Below, piece after piece: positions 62,835 to 64,000 of a stretch of 64,000 nt of DNA. Numbering within the stretch: position 1 is the stretch's first letter; every line of letters starts with the position of its first letter. Location of the stretch: assembly GCA_046350055.1 (NCBI GenBank), contig JAXMBC010000001.1, forward strand, positions 496,001-560,000, read 5' to 3'. A program made the translations under genes and the position numbers. The notes below the pieces were generated by a model. The model saw nothing but the letters and a program-made list of their open reading frames with translations, was not told where the DNA came from and did not search any database. This DNA comes from JAEUIE01 sp046350055. Its GTDB lineage: Bacteria > Planctomycetota > Planctomycetia > Gemmatales > HRBIN36.

Positions 62835-64000
62835 GTGACTACCCTCCCATCAGACCATTTAATAGTTGCGGGCCATGTCCCTTGAGCTTCACAATATCGA
62901 AAACACGCTTCGCACAGCGTTTCAATGCCCAACGGCCCTCTATCGTGATTTTTATCTTTGCACTCTAAATATGATTGCATACACTTTCTATGCCTCCTTC
63001 TGCTCGGAAAAGTCGTCGTCATAGCCATATATACAATAAATGTAACTGTAACTGTAGCAAGCAAAACCCACGGGTTAATTCGGACCAAGCATTTACCGAT
63101 ATTTAGCGCCCATCCTGAAGTTGTTTGTGTCCTTGTCCATGGAATAGCTAGTGCAAATAGCATTGACATTGACTGTGGCTCAGGCTCGTCCGGAGTAAGG
63201 TCCAGGCACTGCAGGTATCGTCTTATGGCATCAATCTCGCACTTTAGTCGCTTACGGTACTCTGATATTTGCCTGCATTCTGCCATATCAATATGATATA
63301 ACTCAACACAGATTGCATCAGGATGAATAGGAGGCATTTTTTGCTTATCACCATTCCACTGCTCCCCACTTATTCCTATAGGATTATTAGAGTTAAAGGC
63401 ATAGGGTAGTGACTTCCATATTGCAATGATCGGATCATACCATTTTCCTTGACTGTAGTAATCTGCCTGAATGTAGCGAAATCCACTTCCTCCTCCAAAT
63501 CTGAAAGACAGTGGTACCATGCCACTGCTCGATAAGCTAGACCCAAACGCACTGTAGTTAAATACTTCTGACGTAGTGCCAATGCCATTAGTAATCTGCC
63601 TAATTGACCCAACAGAATCTCCATGGTAATATCTGGACGCGCCCACGCTGTTCACACAGTAGATTGAAAGGCATGCTAATATCGTTAGTATACGCGGCAT
63701 ACGTCGCACCTGATATGTCTGTATCGATCAAGCAATCGTAACGGTCAAGCGTAAAATGACTCACATCTCCTTGCAAAGATGATTCTACCATCCTTCTGCT
63801 GCTGTCGTACAAATATGTACTGTTAATACTACTGCCTCGAATTACTCTTACCATGCAATTATTACCATCCCACAGATTTGTGGTGCGTGTCAACGTCGGG
63901 TCGATCTGTAGCGTCTGATTGCCATTGTTGTCATAGCTGAACGTAGTCCTTCCTGAGTTGTCCTGGAACCAGTTGAGTTGATTGACAGCATCGCAGGTAT
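62825..64000 (-). pseudogene. RHS protein 3, 3' part, frameshifted, runs off window
   Basis: The minus strand enters at 64000 with YD-repeat sequence. The frame through 63600 reads YLYDSSRRMVESSLQG and TDISGATYAAYTND, then stops. The next frame continues SRYYHGDSVGSIRQITNGIG, FGGGSGFRYIQADYYSQGKW, the normal end of an RHS core. A one-base shift near 63640 separates them. The tip (~180 aa) is Cys-rich with one transmembrane segment (PWVLLATVTVTFIVYMAM). No HExxH motif is seen, so its effector type differs from RHS 1 and 2. Confidence 0.65.

Overview
The window looks like chromosomal DNA of a planctomycete, probably a Gemmataceae relative. The main reasons are a secreted CAP-domain protein whose N-terminus carries the planctomycete-style motif LEVLEGRDVPA, very large YD-repeat (RHS) proteins, and a heavy load of IS66, group II intron and ExeA-ATPase-type transposon debris. 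Species-level assignment is inference only.

Region 1 (1-6.6 kb) is ordinary genome: the start of a dihydroorotate dehydrogenase gene, a CAP/cadherin-like surface protein, a phytanoyl-CoA dioxygenase-like enzyme, a transsulfuration PLP enzyme, a TPR lipoprotein, a small GGQ release-factor-like protein and an intact tRNA-Ser(GGA).

Region 2 (about 6.6-54.0 kb) is best read as a ~47 kb genomic island in the 3' end of that tRNA. A 16-bp copy of the tRNA 3' end (6594-6609) recurs at 53978-53993. Both ends carry three GTGCAC sites spaced exactly 11 bp apart. The left end encodes a tyrosine recombinase and a large serine recombinase sharing an ATGA overlap; another tyrosine recombinase lies at the right end. 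Cargo, left to right: small HTH/hypothetical genes; a nucleotidyltransferase-fold gene; a three-gene glycosyltransferase run; RHS gene 1; a transposon graveyard (22-32.4 kb); RHS gene 2 in inverted orientation; a 1556-aa CgeB/methyltransferase/GT2/TPR protein; a short YD-repeat gene; more transposon debris; a lipoprotein; and a ubiquitin-like cassette. The cassette has a Ubl of 76 aa, a protein with 22 cysteines in its C-terminal 97 residues, a JAMM peptidase and an E1/ThiF protein, followed by a GP88-like protein and unknown genes.

The two RHS genes share an almost identical ~4.2 kb core but have different, AT-rich 3' tips. Both tips carry an HELxH zinc-peptidase motif followed by E-[IL]-x-A-Y-x3-G-x-C, resembling the Atp23/M76 family. 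Each is followed within 20 bp by a small membrane-protein gene, a candidate immunity gene. Because the cores are inverted repeats with the tips inside, recombination between them would exchange tips between the two promoters.

Region 3 (54-64 kb) is a second accessory block: another tyrosine integrase with a tandem-HTH partner, a restriction-modification-like pair with a frameshifted methyltransferase, a truncated IS256 transposase, and the 3' part of a third, frameshifted RHS gene with its own downstream small gene. The far end of this block lies outside the window.
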